Shown: one piece after another, positions 46,141-56,454 of the stretch | How the letters are laid out: each line of letters starts with the position of its first letter | Position numbering within the stretch: the stretch's first letter is position 1 | Position numbers and translations under genes: made by a program | Assembly: GCF_001299475.1 (NCBI RefSeq) | Contig: NZ_CYUJ01000003.1 | Span: forward strand, 1 to 64,000 | Origin: Neofamilia massiliensis | GTDB taxonomy: Bacteria > Bacillota > Clostridia > Tissierellales > Peptoniphilaceae | Direction of reading: 5' to 3' | DNA: 64,000 nt | The notes under the pieces: generated by a model | Databases searched by the model: none | What the model was told of the DNA's origin: nothing | The model's input: only the letters and a program-made list of their open reading frames with translations

Positions 46141-46175
46141 TTTAAAATAGACATATGTTTAAAATAAGACATTTG
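46141..46175 (+). promoter_or_regulatory. Tandem 17-18-base repeats upstream of psuK, candidate operator
   Basis: TTTAAAATAGACATATG (46141-46157) is followed directly by TTTAAAATAAGACATTTG (46158-46175), 27 bases before the psuK start. Each copy includes a TAAAAT that could be a -10. The psuK product has its own N-terminal HTH, so autoregulation is likely. Confidence 0.5.
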
Positions 46176-46201
46176 TTAATTGTTTTTAAGGAGGCTGTTA
46201 G

Positions 46202-47317
46202 TTGAATAAAAACGAAAAAGCTGTTTTAGATCTTATTAAGGCTGATCCCTACATTAGTCAAAAAGAACTAGGACAAAAACTTAATTTAACTAGGTCAACT
46301 ATTGCCAGTATAATTTCCAGCCTAAATAAGAAAAATATTATTTTGGGCCGAGGTTATATTTTAAGTGACTTTAGCTCTGGTGTTGTTTGTATAGGTGGAA
46401 TGAATGTAGACAGAAAGTATTATTTTAAAGGCGACCTTATCTTTGAAACTTCTAATCCAGCTAGGTCTGAGGCCTTTGTTGGTGGTGTTGGTAGAAATGT
46501 TTGTGAAAACCTAGGTAGGCTAGGTTTTGTCCCCTACATTTTAAGTGTAGCAGCTAATGACTTCGACTTTGATTTAATAAAAAATCAGTCTGGATCTTTT
46601 GTGAATTTCGACTATGTTAGCACCTTTGCCAATGCTAAAACTGGATCCTACTCTGCCCTTTTAGATAAAAATGGCGACTTGATTTTGGCCTTGGCTGATA
46701 TGGATATTTATGAGCATATGACTGTTGAGTGGATAAGGTCTTATGAAGAAGTTTTAAAAAATTCCCAGCTTATTATCTTGGATTTAAATACTCCTAAGGA
46801 TGTTGTAAGCTATGTAATAGAATTTTCAAGGACCAATGAAATTGACCTAGTTGTAATTACTGTTTCAAGTCCAAAGATGGAAAGACTTCCAGAAAATTTA
46901 AAGGGACTTAGCTTTTTAATAACTAATGAAGATGAGTCAGCTGCATATTTTTCAGAAGACATTAAAACTGAAGAAGATTTTTTACTTTTAGCTGACAAAT
47001 GGATTGCCAAAGGGCTTGACAATGTTATTGTGACCAGGTCTACTAAATCTTGTCTTTATCAAAACAAGGATGGAGAGAGAATGCTTTTTAAACCTCCCCT
47101 AGCTGACAAGGTTTTAGATGTTACTGGAGCTGGAGATTCTTTTTCTGCTGGAATAATCTATGGCCTCTTAATGGACTACGATATGAAGAAGACAATTGAG
47201 TTGGCATTGACTAATGCCTATGAAACAGTTCAGGTTCCAGAAACAGTTAGAAAAAATTTGACAGATAAAGTTTTAGAAGAAGAAAGAAAAAAATTAATTG
47301 AGAAAGGATTGTTATAA
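46202..47317 (+). CDS. psuK: Pseudouridine kinase with N-terminal HTH
   Basis: A 371-residue protein. Residues 1-55 form a winged helix-turn-helix (SQKELGQKLNLTRSTIASIISSLNKKNII) and 60-370 a PfkB-type kinase with the N-terminal GGVGRNVCENLGRLG and the catalytic DVTGAGDSFSAG. It phosphorylates pseudouridine to the 5'-phosphate. The TTG start follows AAGGAGG. Its stop overlaps the psuG start, and psuG uses its product, which makes the substrate assignment firm. Confidence 0.9.
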   Translation: MNKNEKAVLDLIKADPYISQKELGQKLNLTRSTIASIISSLNKKNIILGRGYILSDFSSGVVCIGGMNVDRKYYFKGDLIFETSNPARSEAFVGGVGRNVCENLGRLGFVPYILSVAANDFDFDLIKNQSGSFVNFDYVSTFANAKTGSYSALLDKNGDLILALADMDIYEHMTVEWIRSYEEVLKNSQLIILDLNTPKDVVSYVIEFSRTNEIDLVVITVSSPKMERLPENLKGLSFLITNEDESAAYFSEDIKTEEDFLLLADKWIAKGLDNVIVTRSTKSCLYQNKDGERMLFKPPLADKVLDVTGAGDSFSAGIIYGLLMDYDMKKTIELALTNAYETVQVPETVRKNLTDKVLEEERKKLIEKGLL

Positions 47318-48240
47318 TGAATTTAGAAAACCTACTTGTTTATAGTAAAGAAGTTAAAGAAGCCAAAGAAAAAAAACAACCTATAGTTGCCTTAGAGTCT
47401 ACTATTATTTCTCATGGCATGCCATATCCACAAAATGTTGAAATGGCCAAGGCTACTGAAAAGATAATTAGAGAAAAAGGAGCAGTTCCTGCAACTATTG
47501 CCATTATGCACGGAAAAATCAAAATTGGTTTAGAGGAAGAAGATTTAAAGCTTTTAGCTACAGCAGAAGGTGTTAGAAAAGTTTCTAGAAGAGACTTAGC
47601 TGAAGTTTTAGCCAAGGACCAACTTGGTGCAACTACTGTTGCCACTACAATGATTGCTGCCCACTTAGCTGGAATTAAAGTTTTTGTTACTGGTGGAATT
47701 GGTGGAGTTCACAGGGGCTTTGAAGATTCTATGGACGTTTCTGCTGACCTTGAAGAACTAGCTCAAACTCCAGTTGCAGTTGTCTGTGCAGGAGCAAAGG
47801 CAATTTTAGATATTCCAAGAACTCTCGAATATTTAGAGACCAAAGGAGTTCCAGTAATTGGTTATAAAACCAGTTATATGCCAGCCTTCTACTCTTCTCT
47901 ATCTGACCACAAGTTAGTAACTAGAGATGACAATGTAGAAGATATAGCAAAGAGAATTTATATTTCAAAACTTTTAGGACTTAAAGGTGGTTTTGTTATA
48001 GCCAACCCAATTCCAAAAGATGATGAAATCCCTCACGAAGAAATTGATAAAATAATTAACCAAGCTTTAAAAGAAGAAAAAGCTGCAGGAATAAAAGGCA
48101 AAGACTCTACTCCATTTTTACTAGCAAAGATAGTTGAACTAACTGAAGGTAGAAGTTTAGATGCAAATATTAAACTTGTATTTAATAACGCAAAACTTGG
48201 AGCAGACCTTGCCCTTGCTTATAACAAAATAGATAAATAA
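47317..48240 (+). CDS. psuG: Pseudouridine-5'-phosphate glycosidase
   Basis: A 307-residue enzyme splitting pseudouridine 5'-phosphate into uracil and ribose 5-phosphate. VALESTIISHGMPYPQNVEMA, PATIAIMHGKIKIGL and VFVTGGIGGVHRG are conserved. Length is normal. Translationally coupled to psuK, giving a two-step route to recycle pseudouridine from RNA turnover. Confidence 0.96.
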   Translation: MNLENLLVYSKEVKEAKEKKQPIVALESTIISHGMPYPQNVEMAKATEKIIREKGAVPATIAIMHGKIKIGLEEEDLKLLATAEGVRKVSRRDLAEVLAKDQLGATTVATTMIAAHLAGIKVFVTGGIGGVHRGFEDSMDVSADLEELAQTPVAVVCAGAKAILDIPRTLEYLETKGVPVIGYKTSYMPAFYSSLSDHKLVTRDDNVEDIAKRIYISKLLGLKGGFVIANPIPKDDEIPHEEIDKIINQALKEEKAAGIKGKDSTPFLLAKIVELTEGRSLDANIKLVFNNAKLGADLALAYNKIDK

Positions 48241-48245
48241 TTTTT

Positions 48246-48281
48246 AGCCCTAAGATCTTAAATGATTTTAGGGCTTTTTGT
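48246..48281 (+). terminator. Terminator of psuK-psuG
   Basis: A 12-base stem AGCCCTAAGATC / GATTTTAGGGCT (one wobble) followed by TTTTTG. Confidence 0.87.
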
Positions 48282-48391
48282 TTTTAAATATTATTATTTT
48301 GTGAAATCTATTTAAAAAATTTTCTTATCTAAGGTCGGCAAATGCTCTTTATGTTATAATTATGTCAGTAATTTTAATTTAAGGAAGAAAA

Positions 48392-49282
48392 ATGGAAAAG
48401 GTACTAATAATCTACAACCCTGTTGCTGGTAGCGAAAAGGGAGAAGAGATAAATTTTTTGTTGAGAAAAAAGTTAGTTGAATATTTTGATTGTATTAAAT
48501 CTATGAAAACTGAAAATCCTAATGATGCCTATCTATTTGCCAAAAATGCTTGTGATGAAGGCTATCACTCTATTTTTGTTGTAGGTGGTGACGGAACAAT
48601 TAATCAAGTTACTAAGGCATTAATGGAAGCTGATCCTAACAAGAGACCAATTCTTGGAGTATTGCCTGGTGGAACCTTTAATGGAGTATCTAGAATTTTA
48701 GGCTACCCACAAAATATAAGGCTGGCAGTTAGACGATTAAAGGTCGACAAGACCATTAAAATGGATGTTGGAAAGTTTAATGACAACTACTTTAATATGA
48801 TTTTTTCCATTGGCGATATTCCAGAGTCAATTCACAACGTCAGTCCTGAATCAAAATCTGTATTTTCAGGTTGGGCATATGCCTATAATATTGCTAGAGA
48901 TGCAATAAAAAACAACCACTACCTAATGGAAGTGGACGTTGATGGTGAAAATTTAGTTGGCGATTTTAGCCATTTAATTGTCATGTTGTCTTCGGCGATT
49001 TATGGCACTCCTTTAATTAATGACATAGAAAAAAATGATGGCTTCCTCCATCTATTTATAGTTAAAGAATCAACTCTCTTTGATAAGATGTCAATTTTAC
49101 CTGATGTTATTTCTGGTAAGGTGAAAAATAATGAATATATTAAATACTATAAGTGCAAAAATGTTTCAATTGCATCTATGGATACAGTTATTGAAACTGA
49201 TATTGATGGAGAAAAGTCCGATCCCCTACCTGCAAGTATAAGTATTTTTGAAAAAGCTATAGAAATGTATTGTTTAAATTAA
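48392..49282 (+). CDS. Diacylglycerol/lipid kinase family protein
   Basis: A 296-residue kinase of the DagK/YegS/sphingosine kinase fold. The N-terminal VLIIYNPVAGSEKGE, the nucleotide loop VVGGDGTINQV and LPGGTFNGVSRIL define it. It probably phosphorylates diacylglycerol released during lipoteichoic acid or phospholipid turnover, but related members use other lipids. An ATG lies behind AAGGAAGAAAA. It is convergent with the next reverse-strand gene, with stops touching. Confidence 0.88.
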   Translation: MEKVLIIYNPVAGSEKGEEINFLLRKKLVEYFDCIKSMKTENPNDAYLFAKNACDEGYHSIFVVGGDGTINQVTKALMEADPNKRPILGVLPGGTFNGVSRILGYPQNIRLAVRRLKVDKTIKMDVGKFNDNYFNMIFSIGDIPESIHNVSPESKSVFSGWAYAYNIARDAIKNNHYLMEVDVDGENLVGDFSHLIVMLSSAIYGTPLINDIEKNDGFLHLFIVKESTLFDKMSILPDVISGKVKNNEYIKYYKCKNVSIASMDTVIETDIDGEKSDPLPASISIFEKAIEMYCLN

Positions 49283-49641
49283 GGTCTATTTAAGGCCTTT
49301 TTTATTTGGACTTTAACATAAAATTGTTTTTCACTTATATATATTTCAAATTCATTTAGGTCAATAGAAAAGTTTAAAAGAGAACTATTTAGATCAATGA
49401 CTCTTAAAAAATGAATAGTTCCAAGTTTAAAATTTTCTTTTAGAGAATGTCTAATTAATATGTTTTTTACTTCAGTTAATTGAAATCTACTTACAGAAAA
49501 TTTTTCTAGCCCTGCAAAACTTAAGTTTACTACTCTTGAATCAAGATTAATAATTAAGTCTTCATCGGTTGCTGAAGAGTTTAATACTTTAATTGGAAAG
49601 TCACTTTTTATTTTTAAATAATTCTTTTCATAAGTTTCCAT
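49279..49641 (-). CDS. Hypothetical protein, beta-rich
   Basis: A 120-residue soluble protein with alternating hydrophobic pattern suggesting beta strands, no membrane segment and no recognised motif. An ATG lies behind GAAAGGACTGC. Its stop overlaps the end of the lipid kinase gene on the other strand. The guaB terminator separates it from the genes upstream. Confidence 0.6.
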   Translation of the reverse strand: METYEKNYLKIKSDFPIKVLNSSATDEDLIINLDSRVVNLSFAGLEKFSVSRFQLTEVKNILIRHSLKENFKLGTIHFLRVIDLNSSLLNFSIDLNEFEIYISEKQFYVKVQIKKALNRP

Positions 49642-49671
49642 TAGCAGTCCTTTCTATAATTAAAAATATGT

Positions 49672-49699
49672 AAAAAGCAGGCTTAAAAACCTGCTTTGT
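49672..49699 (-). terminator. Terminator of guaB and the 56-aa membrane protein
   Basis: An 8-base stem AAAGCAGG / CCTGCTTT with an 8-base loop; on the reverse strand TTTTTACATATTTTT follows. Confidence 0.82.
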
Positions 49700-49732
49700 T
49701 GTAAATTAAAATCTTTTTAAAGAATGAACTTA

Positions 49733-49903
49733 TTATTGTCTATCTTCATTTAGTTTTTTTAGTAAGAATACTAGTAAAACTATAACTCCTACCCCAACAA
49801 TGGCTCCTACTATATTTCCCAATACTTTAAAAGCCATTTTTATAATCCATACAGATAAGACTATAGAAATAATAAGTGATATTATTTTTCCTACTGAGTT
49901 CAT
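49733..49903 (-). CDS. 56-residue membrane protein downstream of guaB
   Basis: A short reverse-strand frame with ATG at 49903 behind AAAGGAGGCACT, ending TAA at 49733. It encodes MNSVGKIISLIISIVLSVW, then a basic turn IKMAFKVLGN, then a Gly/Val-rich second helix and a charged tail KKLNEDRQ. Two membrane helices are predicted. It starts 10 bases after the guaB stop and is followed by a good terminator, so it is translated from the guaB message. Family unknown. Confidence 0.75.
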   Translation of the reverse strand: MNSVGKIISLIISIVLSVWIIKMAFKVLGNIVGAIVGVGVIVLLVFLLKKLNEDRQ

Positions 49904-49913
49904 AGTGCCTCCT

Positions 49914-51368
<1,455 letters not shown>

Positions 51369-51395
51369 TTACCTCCAAAAAATCTTAATACTCTT

Positions 51396-51424
51396 ATTCT
51401 ATTCCCAATTCTATCTTTTATCAA
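51396..51424 (-). promoter_or_regulatory. guaB promoter
   Basis: Reverse strand TTGATA (51424-51419), a 17-base spacer and TAGAAT (51401-51396), 30 bases before the start codon. Confidence 0.65.
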
Positions 51425-51445
51425 GGCTTTATTAAATTTTTCGCC

Positions 51446-52756
51446 TTATGGAACTTGGTTAGTTGGTAAATTTTCATCAACTTCAGAATCTTTATTTTCT
51501 CCTTCAACTTGTTCACCTTCAATAGCTTGTTCATTTGTAATTCTAATTGTAAGGCTTGTTGGATCAATACTTTTTACTCTAATTCCTTCTAAAGTATTAG
51601 CTTGAATTTCTACTAAGCGGTCACCAAGTTCAAGATCTGTAACATTAAATGAAAGATTAATATTAGTATCTAAAAGGTTCTTTAGATCTTCATCTGTGCC
51701 TAGTAAAGTTACATTAACTTCTTTTAAATCAGATATTATTTCGTAGTTTAGCTTAGAGTTTTTTCCTACAAAATTTATTTGATCCATAGGTATTTTTCTA
51801 ATTTCTTCTTTGTTTACAATATGGTCAAAAGAAACTTTAACATCAATATCTTCATGAAGACTTATTCCATCTGGAAGTTTTAATTTTACCTTGTAATTAC
51901 TATCTTCAACTAGGTTTGAAATATTTATACTTTCACTTTCTATTTCCTTAATTTTATCAACATTGGCTGCTGATCCTCGTATAACAATATTTTCAGGAAG
52001 AGCTTTAATGTTTTCCAATCTTTCATTAGGCTTTAGGGCACCATAAGTTTTAAGTTTTATAGGTACAGACTTTATCTTATAAATTGGGACTTCAACTTCA
52101 GCGCTAGTAACATTTGTCTTAATGTTATTTAGCTCTATGCCGTTTTTGTCTAAAAATGCTAATTTAGATTTCACCATAAAAGATTCAGTCTTGTTAGAAA
52201 CATCTGCATAGGCTACTACCCTGTCAACTTGAGCCAGGTCAGAAGAAGGCCCAGTTACTCTTACAAAAGAATTTAAGGCCCTAGTTTCTCCTAGGGTATA
52301 AGATTCTGGAAGTTCGCCTAAAATTTCTATATCAATTTTTTTGTTTTCGCTAATAATTTCATCTAGCTTTACTAAAATTGTAGCTGGGTCTACATTTATA
52401 ATTCTAATGTTTCCAGTTTGCCCTTGAAGAGAATAATCTACTGGAACCTTATTTTCTCCAGCTTTTAATCCTTGTAAGTCAATTGAAGCCTTAATGTTGT
52501 GACTGTCAATTGAGTTTAAATCAGACTTGTTTCCCTTAATTGAAATATTCACCTTAGGATTTTTTGGAGAAATTATTGATAGGCCTTCTTTGTTTAAATA
52601 ACCTTCTCCTTCAAAGGCTACGTCAATGCCTCTATAGGGAATTTCAATTTCAGGATTTTCAACACCAATTACCCAAGACCATAAAAATATGGCCATAACT
52701 ACAGATATACCTATTTTATAAATTTTATTCTTGTTTATCTTGTCCTTTAGATCCAT
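51446..52756 (-). CDS. cdaR: CdaR-like YbbR-domain regulator of diadenylate cyclase
   Basis: A 436-residue protein with one N-terminal membrane helix (about residues 12-28, ending WSWVIG) and an extracytoplasmic region of about four YbbR repeats, each with patterns such as V.I.G....L..I. It ends in a short acidic tail. CdaR binds and modulates the cyclase CdaA, whose gene it overlaps by 32 bases. glmM, the usual third gene of this operon, is absent here. Confidence 0.92.
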   Translation of the reverse strand: MDLKDKINKNKIYKIGISVVMAIFLWSWVIGVENPEIEIPYRGIDVAFEGEGYLNKEGLSIISPKNPKVNISIKGNKSDLNSIDSHNIKASIDLQGLKAGENKVPVDYSLQGQTGNIRIINVDPATILVKLDEIISENKKIDIEILGELPESYTLGETRALNSFVRVTGPSSDLAQVDRVVAYADVSNKTESFMVKSKLAFLDKNGIELNNIKTNVTSAEVEVPIYKIKSVPIKLKTYGALKPNERLENIKALPENIVIRGSAANVDKIKEIESESINISNLVEDSNYKVKLKLPDGISLHEDIDVKVSFDHIVNKEEIRKIPMDQINFVGKNSKLNYEIISDLKEVNVTLLGTDEDLKNLLDTNINLSFNVTDLELGDRLVEIQANTLEGIRVKSIDPTSLTIRITNEQAIEGEQVEGENKDSEVDENLPTNQVP

Positions 52757-53573
52757 TTGTATTTCTCCATAAGTTCAAAAAGTTACTTTGTTCGTTTTTT
52801 TCTGGCAAATATATTCCCTCTAAAATTGTCTTTAGAGTTTCTATGTCTAAGTATCTAGAAAGCTCAGCATTTTCAGTTATAGAAATTACTCCAGTCTCTT
52901 CAGAAACGATAATTGAAAGAGCGTCTGATTTTTCTGAAATACCTAATGATGCCCTGTGTCTAGTTCCTAGTTCCTTACTAATAGTCATATTTTCAGAAAG
53001 AGGTAAGAAACATGCAGCTGCAAGTATTTGATTTTTTCTAATTATTACTGCCCCATCGTGCAGTGGGGTGTTTGGTATAAAAATATTAATTAAAAGTTCA
53101 GGTGAGACAATTCCATTGATTTCAGTTCCTGTTTCTATTAAATCTCTAAGACCTACTGTTCTTTCAATTACTATTATCGCTCCAATTTTTTGCCTAGATA
53201 GAGATGCAACTGCAGATGTAATTGCCTCAATTGTCTTCGTTGCCTCTGAAGTTTGGGCATCAGCAATATTTTTTGGAAAAATTCTTGACCTCCCTAAATA
53301 TTCAAGTCCCCTTCTCAGTTCAGGTTGAAAGACAACGATTATTGCAAAGGCTCCAACTGTTAAAATATTTGATAGCAAATAATTTACTGTAAATAATTGC
53401 AACCATTCACTTAATTTAGTTAGGACTAATAAAAGTCCAATTCCCTTAATTAACTGTTCTGCCCTTGTTTCTTTTAGAAAGTCTAGGCACCTATAAATAA
53501 AAAAGCTAATTACTAGTATATCTATAATATCTTGCACCCTAACTTGGGATATAGCTTTCATTAAGCCTGTCAT
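52725..53573 (-). CDS. cdaA: Diadenylate cyclase CdaA
   Basis: A 282-residue membrane enzyme that makes cyclic di-AMP from two ATP. Three N-terminal helices (about 10-90) precede the DAC domain with the catalytic LHDGAVII and GTRHRASLG motifs. Cyclic di-AMP controls potassium and osmolyte balance and cell wall stress. An ATG lies behind GGAGGCAGGTT. Coupled to cdaR downstream and 12 bases from the CapA-like gene upstream. Confidence 0.96.
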   Translation of the reverse strand: MTGLMKAISQVRVQDIIDILVISFFIYRCLDFLKETRAEQLIKGIGLLLVLTKLSEWLQLFTVNYLLSNILTVGAFAIIVVFQPELRRGLEYLGRSRIFPKNIADAQTSEATKTIEAITSAVASLSRQKIGAIIVIERTVGLRDLIETGTEINGIVSPELLINIFIPNTPLHDGAVIIRKNQILAAACFLPLSENMTISKELGTRHRASLGISEKSDALSIIVSEETGVISITENAELSRYLDIETLKTILEGIYLPEKNEQSNFLNLWRNTNGSKGQDKQE

Positions 53574-53585
53574 AACCTGCCTCCA

Positions 53586-54806
53586 TCACTTGTTTAAAAT
53601 ATTGTCTACCTTTGTTTTTGCATCTATCAATTTATTTCTTAAATTTTCATCTACTTCTAGTCCCTGAACTTGGCCATTAAGTGCCTGGTCTATAGGAATA
53701 ATTTCATAATACCACTTGTCTGTAAAATATCTGTTAACCCAAGTTGGAATTAATTCAAAATCCTTTAGAGAAACTTCTTCTGTTTGAAAATTCTTCTCTA
53801 GTTTAAAGCGGACAAAAAGTCCTTCTTCAGTATTTTGGCTAGGAATAAATTCTTTTCTCTGGTTGGATAAAAAGTTCCCCATAGAATAAACAATAAACTT
53901 GCCATTGTCGAATCTTTCAACTGGCATAACGACATGAGGATGAGACCCTAAAATATAGTCAACACCAAGGTCTAAAATTTCGTGGCCAAGATTTTGCAAT
54001 TCATCATAAAGCTCTGTCCTATACTCTACTCCCCAATGGACAAATAAAATAATTTTATCAGCTCCTTGGTCCTTTAAATGTTTTACATCTTCAGCTATCA
54101 TGTCTAAGTTTATTATATTAACAAGAAAGTCTTCTTCTGCTGTAAAACCATTTAGACCATAGGTATAGCACATAAGGCCAAGCTTTAGACCATCAAAATC
54201 ATAAAGTCTCGTCCTATCATCTTCAGCTGTTGCATTAGTTCCCATATAATCTAAGCCAGCTTCTTTTATATGAGCTATTGTATCTAAAACTCCTTGCCTT
54301 CCTTGGTCATAGGAATGGTTGTTGGCAGTTGATAAAAGATTAAAACCTCCTGATTTAATGCCATAAATTATTGGATAAGGGGCATTAAAAGTTGGAAACC
54401 CTTGGGGCTCTCTATCATTTCTTATTACTGTTTCTAAATTTGCCATTTTTAAATCGGCACCAGTATTTAAATCTTTTACATACTTAAAGGGATTGGAAAA
54501 ATCGTAGCCTAGGCCTTCTGTGTAGTGGGCTTTTATTATAGGCATGTGAGTCATAATATCGCCAGCAGCAGTTATAGTTATCTCTTTAAAAGTAGGAAGA
54601 TCTTCTTTAATTTCTTCGACTTCTTCATCGATTTTTTTATCGTAAGAGTTTTCTTCAATATTTTGATCTTTAATTTTTTCTTCAACTTTATTATTTTCAA
54701 GTACAATATCAGTTGAGAAATTCTTGTAGGTCAAATATGAAAATCCTAAGTATAAGCCAAGTATAAGTAAAACTACTAGCAAAATTATTTTTATTTTATT
54801 AAGCAT
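53586..54806 (-). CDS. CapA-family (poly-gamma-glutamate type) metallophosphatase-like protein
   Basis: A 406-residue protein with an N-terminal membrane anchor (5-25), an acidic linker and a calcineurin-like CapA domain: ITAAGDIMTH, ANLETVI, STANNHSYDQG, FVHWGVEY and LGSHPHVVMP carry the metal-site residues. CapA proteins act at the cell surface in polyglutamate capsule or related polymer handling; many are found without capsule genes, as here. It overlaps the DUF5317 gene by 8 bases. Confidence 0.88.
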   Translation of the reverse strand: MLNKIKIILLVVLLILGLYLGFSYLTYKNFSTDIVLENNKVEEKIKDQNIEENSYDKKIDEEVEEIKEDLPTFKEITITAAGDIMTHMPIIKAHYTEGLGYDFSNPFKYVKDLNTGADLKMANLETVIRNDREPQGFPTFNAPYPIIYGIKSGGFNLLSTANNHSYDQGRQGVLDTIAHIKEAGLDYMGTNATAEDDRTRLYDFDGLKLGLMCYTYGLNGFTAEEDFLVNIINLDMIAEDVKHLKDQGADKIILFVHWGVEYRTELYDELQNLGHEILDLGVDYILGSHPHVVMPVERFDNGKFIVYSMGNFLSNQRKEFIPSQNTEEGLFVRFKLEKNFQTEEVSLKDFELIPTWVNRYFTDKWYYEIIPIDQALNGQVQGLEVDENLRNKLIDAKTKVDNILNK

Positions 54807-55362
54807 AATCTCTGCCTCTAGTCATAAAATAGCTAATAAACAAAACTAGGCCTAAGGCTAAAAAAATATCTCCCAAGGAAATAACTTTAGGAAGGAAATA
54901 TTTTATAGGAATGTTGTCACACAGAGCCTTAAATCTAGTAGCTTCATTTACTAGCGAATGAGTCAACAATTGGTTTTTTATTAATAAATCAATTTCTCTG
55001 GTTTTATTAATACTTAAAAGAGCGTCTTTTAAAATTGGCATCTTGCCTCCATTTGCTATCATTGGCAAATAATTTAGAACAAAGCCTGCCTCAACTACTC
55101 GCAAGTATTTTAGATTTTTGTTGATTTCTAAAATAAAAATTATAAAAAGATATATGAGTAAATTAAAGTAGGGATAAAAGGAAAAAAGTTTTGCTGCCAA
55201 GGTGCTAGTTGACTTGACAATAAAAAATCTTAGGACTAAATCAAAAATGAAAACTCCAAGTAAGGGCATAAGAGCCTTAAATTTTAAGTCTTCTAAGTTT
55301 GAGATTTTTCCAGACCTAAGTTTACCTAATAAAATTCCTAAAATAATTGCTTCAATAACCAA
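54799..55362 (-). CDS. DUF5317-family membrane protein
   Basis: A 187-residue hydrophobic protein with about five helices. The pattern LGKLRSGKISNLEDLKFK, the motif NYLPMIANGGKMPI and a C-terminal LGDIFLALGLVLFI match the DUF5317 family, whose function is unknown. The start is probably TTG behind GAGGTGAAGAA. It leads the operon DUF5317-capA-cdaA-cdaR, suggesting an envelope role. Confidence 0.78.
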   Translation of the reverse strand: MVIEAIILGILLGKLRSGKISNLEDLKFKALMPLLGVFIFDLVLRFFIVKSTSTLAAKLFSFYPYFNLLIYLFIIFILEINKNLKYLRVVEAGFVLNYLPMIANGGKMPILKDALLSINKTREIDLLIKNQLLTHSLVNEATRFKALCDNIPIKYFLPKVISLGDIFLALGLVLFISYFMTRGRDYA

Positions 55363-55459
55363 TTCTTCACCTCTTTATAATTTTAACACAAATTAAATTT
55401 ATTATAAAGTTACTTATTTAGATTGAAAAATAGAAACTTTTCTTTTTGAAAAATATGTA

Positions 55460-56160
55460 CAATAATCATCCCCCGGCGTAGCCGGGGGTTTTTCTCATGC
55501 GGCCCAAAGGGCCTGTATTACCAGCCACGCCTCAATGGCGTTGGTTAGTCCGCCACTTGCAACTTCTACTTGCTACCCTTTAAAAGGGTCAACTACATCA
55601 AATGTTAGTTGTTCGCTTAACTGATCTTGTTTTAATTGGTTTTGGATATATTCTTGGATTGCTTTTGCATTTTTACCTGCTGTGTCTACATAATATCCTC
55701 TACACCAAAACTGTCTTCCTCTGTATTTATATTTTAAATTTCCCCATCTTTCATATATCATTATGCTACTCTTTCCTTTTAAAAATCCCATAAAACTTGA
55801 TACTGATAGTTTTGGTGGTATTTCTACTAACATATGAATATGATCTGGGCATACTTCCGCTTCTATTATGTTTACTAATTTCCAGCTACATAATTCTCGA
55901 AGTATTTGTCCTATTTCTAATCTTTTGCTTCCGTAAAATTCTTTTCTCCTATATTTTGGTGCAAATACTATATGGTATTTACAGTTCCATTTTGTATGTG
56001 ATAAACTATGTTTGTCATTTATTGATGACATTTTCTTACCTCCTTGATATTTTTTATTGCAGTTGGCGAACTACAATTTAATTATATATCATAGGAGGTT
56101 TTTTGTTGGTTTTTCATCGCTAAAGCTATACTGAACCCCCAGTCTAACTGGGGGTTTTCT
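55460..56160 (-). mobile_element. Intact IS200-type insertion sequence
   Basis: A left-end hairpin AACCCCCAGT/ACTGGGGGTT (56134-56156), an intact tnpA and downstream hairpins GGCCC/GGGCC (55502-55514) and CCCCCGG/CCGGGGG (55470-55488). There is no tnpB. Ends are approximate. It lies between the DUF5317 gene and rpsR and interrupts nothing obvious. Confidence 0.82.
55573..56031 (-). CDS. tnpA: IS200-type Y1 transposase
   Basis: A 152-residue HUH transposase. SLSHTKWNCKYHIVFAPKYRR starts the fold, CPDHIHMLVEIPP holds the His-hydrophobe-His metal site, and FWCRGYYVDTAGKN followed by IQEYIQNQ carries the catalytic Tyr helix. It is full length and uninterrupted, unlike the copy at 41225. It moves single-stranded DNA by peel and paste. 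ATG behind AAGGAGGTAAGAAA. Confidence 0.95.
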   Translation of the reverse strand: MSSINDKHSLSHTKWNCKYHIVFAPKYRRKEFYGSKRLEIGQILRELCSWKLVNIIEAEVCPDHIHMLVEIPPKLSVSSFMGFLKGKSSIMIYERWGNLKYKYRGRQFWCRGYYVDTAGKNAKAIQEYIQNQLKQDQLSEQLTFDVVDPFKG

Positions 56161-56213
56161 TCTTACAAAAAAACCAAGAACGACTTCTTGGTTTTCTTAG
56201 TAAATTTATTTAA

Positions 56214-56438
56214 TTAGTCTGCGCTATATGGTAAAAGTGCAACTTGTCTTGCTCTTTTTATAGCAGTAGTTACTTCTCTTTGGTGCTTAGCACAAGTTCC
56301 TGTAACTCTTCTTGGTAAAATCTTACCTCTGTCAGAAACTAATTTTTTTAATTGATCAACGTTCTTGTAATCAATTACGTTGTTTTTATCTGCACAAAAA
56401 GCACAGACCCTTCTTCTAGGTCTAAATCTTCTTCCCAT
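56214..56438 (-). CDS. rpsR: 30S ribosomal protein S18
   Basis: A 74-residue ribosomal protein. [43 protein letters not shown] and [13 protein letters not shown] are typical. The Cys residues (CAFC and CAKH) indicate the zinc-binding form. It pairs with S6 on 16S rRNA, and is third in rpsF-ssb-rpsR. ATG behind TAGGAGGATAAA. Confidence 0.97.
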   Translation of the reverse strand: MGRRFRPRRRVCAFCADKNNVIDYKNVDQLKKLVSDRGKILPRRVTGTCAKHQREVTTAIKRARQVALLPYSAD

Positions 56439-56454
56439 TTTATCCTCCTATACT

